A DNA stretch of 64,000 bases, taken from NCBI GenBank assembly GCA_902581445.1, contig CACHOG010000001.1, positions 327,326 to 391,325 on the forward strand, given 5' to 3'. The first letter of the stretch is position 1, and every line of letters starts with the position of its first letter. Under the pieces are notes generated by a model, which saw only the letters and a list, made by a program, of their open reading frames with translations, made no database searches and was not told the origin of the DNA. This stretch comes from an uncultured Pelagibacteraceae bacterium. Its GTDB lineage: Bacteria > Pseudomonadota > Alphaproteobacteria > Pelagibacterales > Pelagibacteraceae. This document shows positions 62,106-64,000 of this stretch, in pieces. Both the position numbers and the translations under genes were made by a program.

Positions 62106-63156
62106 TTTTTTTGAAGTTGAGAACGTTGATTTTGTTGTTGGTGGAAATACAAAAGTTAAAAATATGTCATTTTCTATTGAGAAAGAGGGTGACATTGTTT
62201 GTTTATTAGGACCATCTGGAATTGGAAAAACAACTATATTGAGAGCTATAGCAGGATTAGAAAAAATAAAAAATGGTCATATAAAATTAAAAGGAAAAAT
62301 TTTGTCTTCAGAAAAAACAAATATTGAACCAGAAAATCGAAATATATCACTAGCTTTCCAGGAAAATAGTTTGTTTCCTCATTACTCAGTAGAAAAAAAT
62401 ATATTATTAGGTGCTGAAAAAAATCCAGATAATAAAGATAAAAAAGTTAGTTTTAATGAGATAGTAAACTTATTAGATATTTCAAAAATATTAAATCAGT
62501 ATCCTCACCAAATTAGTGCTGGAGAGGCCCAAAGAGCCTCTCTTGCAAGATCTCTTTTATCCAAACCAGATTTACTTTTATTAGATGAGCCTTTGTCAAA
62601 TGTGGATCAAGGCCACAAAGAGGATATACAGGAAAAAATTAAAAAATTACTCGCAAAATTAAAAATCACCACAATAATTGTAACACATGACTCGTATGAA
62701 GCTTTTTACTTAGGTACCAAGTGTGGAATAATACTAAATAATGAGCTTAAACAGTATGATGATCCTTATAATGTTTACCATCTACCTAATTCAATTGAAG
62801 TTGTTAATTTTTTAAATAGAGGAATTTTAATACCAGCAAAAGTAACTAGTCCAAAAAGTCTTGAAAATGACGAGCTTGGAACGATAACCGGAAATTTTGT
62901 AAAACCATTTCCTCTAGGCGCAGATGTAAAACTTTTGATTCAGCCCGAGGACTTAGAGCATGATGATAAAAGCAATCTTCAATTGGAAGTAGTTGATAGA
63001 AAATTTAGAGGTACAAATTTCATTTATACATTAAAGACTATGAAAAATTTACTCTTACCTGTTTTTGTACACTCGCATCATATTCATCAACACGATTTAC
63101 AAGAAAAATTTGGAATTAAAAGACCAATTCATATTGAGCACTTAGTTTGTTTTTGA
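62098..63156 (+). CDS. Fe(III) ABC transporter ATPase (FbpC/PotA type)
   Basis: A 352-residue ATPase. The Walker A is GPSGIGKTT, the signature ISAGEAQRASLARSL and the Walker B LLLDEPLSNVD. The signature has SAGEA instead of SGGQQ, a common variant in iron importers. A C-terminal TOBE-type domain (about 240-350) completes it. It overlaps the permease gene and converges with the regulator gene one base away. Confidence 0.92.
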   Translation: MNNFFEVENVDFVVGGNTKVKNMSFSIEKEGDIVCLLGPSGIGKTTILRAIAGLEKIKNGHIKLKGKILSSEKTNIEPENRNISLAFQENSLFPHYSVEKNILLGAEKNPDNKDKKVSFNEIVNLLDISKILNQYPHQISAGEAQRASLARSLLSKPDLLLLDEPLSNVDQGHKEDIQEKIKKLLAKLKITTIIVTHDSYEAFYLGTKCGIILNNELKQYDDPYNVYHLPNSIEVVNFLNRGILIPAKVTSPKSLENDELGTITGNFVKPFPLGADVKLLIQPEDLEHDDKSNLQLEVVDRKFRGTNFIYTLKTMKNLLLPVFVHSHHIHQHDLQEKFGIKRPIHIEHLVCF

Positions 63157-63157
63157 T

Positions 63158-64000
63158 TTATTGATCGCTAACATAAACTGAGACACCTCTAGAGTTTACA
63201 TCTACATCAAATTTTTTATGAAGAGGTGGAAATGCTCTTTGAGAACAGTCTAATCTATCACAAGTTCTACAAGAAACACCTATAGGTATTTCAGTTTTTT
63301 TATCATTTAAATTTAAGTTTTCAGTATAAACAAAGTCTTTTGCATATTTTGCTTCGCAACCTAGTCCTATTGAAAGAATACTTTTTGCCTCACCAAATCT
63401 TCCAACACCTTTTTCTACTGTTTTAGCAATACAGACATATTTTTCACCATTTGACATTTTACTAACAGCAGCTTGAATTATTCCAGGTCTTGTGAATGCT
63501 GAATATACATTCCATCTTGGACATGCTCCACCATATCTTGGTATTTCAATACCTGATAGTGAAAATCTTTTTGAGATATTTCCTGCAATATCCACTCTTA
63601 AAAAATGAAAAGGTATACCTGGCATTTTAGGATCTTGTAAACATGTTACTCTATGAGCAATTTGTTCAAAAGTTGTTGCAAATGTATTTTGTAAAAGTTC
63701 AAGATCGTATTTATTTTTCATACATTCTTTGTGAAAAAGTTTGTATGGCATTAAAATTGCTGCACCACAATAATTTAATAAAGCAACCTGTGTAAGTTTT
63801 TTCGACTCATCACTTGGAAAAGAAAATTTTGCTAAATAATCGTTAATTATTTTTATTGCTCCCTCATGAGCTATCTGCGCTGCAACAAATAATTTTTTTG
63901 TCTCGAGTGCTACATAATCGCTTAGCAACAGTTCTTTTTTTCTTTTGTCGTAAAATTTTGAAAATGGCTTTCTTTCTTCTGGGATAACGTCTTTTACAAT
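63158..64000 (-). CDS. Short-chain fatty-acyl-responsive XRE regulator, ScfR-like (5' end outside window)
   Basis: The minus-strand frame is open from the right edge, so at least 280 residues of a longer protein (family about 460-480) are seen and the HTH is beyond the window. The visible part has the family pattern: FEQIAHRVTCLQDP, RVDIAGNISKRFS, PRYGGACPRWNV and, near the C-terminus, CRTCDRLDCSQRAFPP with Cys residues that may bind metal. Relatives with an IrrE-type region control glyoxylate or methylcitrate genes (RamB, PrpR-like). The TTG that would begin a shorter version is not a credible start. Confidence 0.85.
   Translation of the reverse strand: MVKDVIPEERKPFSKFYDKRKKELLLSDYVALETKKLFVAAQIAHEGAIKIINDYLAKFSFPSDESKKLTQVALLNYCGAAILMPYKLFHKECMKNKYDLELLQNTFATTFEQIAHRVTCLQDPKMPGIPFHFLRVDIAGNISKRFSLSGIEIPRYGGACPRWNVYSAFTRPGIIQAAVSKMSNGEKYVCIAKTVEKGVGRFGEAKSILSIGLGCEAKYAKDFVYTENLNLNDKKTEIPIGVSCRTCDRLDCSQRAFPPLHKKFDVDVNSRGVSVYVSDQ

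Noticed and set aside
61826..62152. 108-codon minus-strand frame at the permease/ATPase junction
   Set aside because: It runs antisense to two conserved overlapping ABC genes and shows no domain.

Overview
This window looks like chromosomal DNA from the SAR11 clade (Candidatus Pelagibacter or a close relative, Alphaproteobacteria). The support is indirect but consistent. The DNA is very A+T-rich. Genes are packed with 1-4 nt overlaps (TAATG, ATGA), and no stretch over 300 bases lacks a gene. The content is typical of SAR11: OpuA/ProU-type osmolyte transporters, betaine-homocysteine methyltransferase, two 800-residue FAD/GcvT demethylating dehydrogenases, a DmdA-like protein, several 2-oxoglutarate oxygenases and an Fe(III) ABC importer. 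No tRNA, rRNA, CRISPR, insertion sequence or prophage was seen.

Layout. 1-1.5 kb: purE-purK, with purK running off the left edge. 1.5-5 kb: a divergent M19 dipeptidase-like gene overlapping two poorly known genes and a 51-residue four-cysteine protein. 5.5-9.6 kb (minus): quaternary-amine binding protein and permease, then MetF-like and DmdA-like proteins. 9.9-16.8 kb (plus): bhmT, dimethylglycine dehydrogenase, a methyltransferase, a Rieske oxygenase, a DddP-like M24 protein and a small kinase, nearly all touching. 16.8-21.3 kb: two tandem autotransporter-like proteins with propeller-like passengers. 21.3-25.9 kb: nucleotidyltransferase, 2OG oxygenase, carnitine dehydrogenase, crotonase, CoA-binding protein, MsrA, flavodoxin-fold protein. 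25.9-33.6 kb: 2OG oxygenase, EamA transporter, betainyl-CoA thioesterase-like protein, SDR, then a second betaine transporter (binding protein, fused double permease, divergent ATPase). 33.6-44.6 kb: EamA transporters, Fe-alcohol dehydrogenase, amidase, serine hydrolase, a second MsrA, a homocysteine-methyltransferase-like protein, VOC protein, aldehyde dehydrogenase, class II aldolase, a dehydrocarnitine-cleaving (BKACE) enzyme and a blue copper protein. 44.6-55.6 kb: orphan betaine ATPase, gamma-butyrobetaine-hydroxylase-like oxygenase, GDPD, hydroxyisobutyrate-type dehydrogenase, then sarcosine dehydrogenase with etfB, etfA and ETF-quinone oxidoreductase. 55.6-59 kb: DUF2237, hisI, folE, acuI, LysR. 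59-63 kb: Fe(III) ABC importer behind a putative iron operator. 63.2-64 kb: C-terminal part of a fatty-acyl-responsive regulator.

How the genes fit together. Genes dispersed over about 45 kb can be assembled into one inferred route: gamma-butyrobetaine > carnitine > dehydrocarnitine > betainyl-CoA > glycine betaine > dimethylglycine > sarcosine > glycine. Methyl groups would pass to homocysteine and tetrahydrofolate, and electrons via ETF to quinone. DmdA-like, MetF-like, DddP-like and AcuI-like proteins suggest linked methyl-sulfonium or methylamine C1 metabolism. All functions come from reading motifs and comparing with remembered family signatures; no database search was run.
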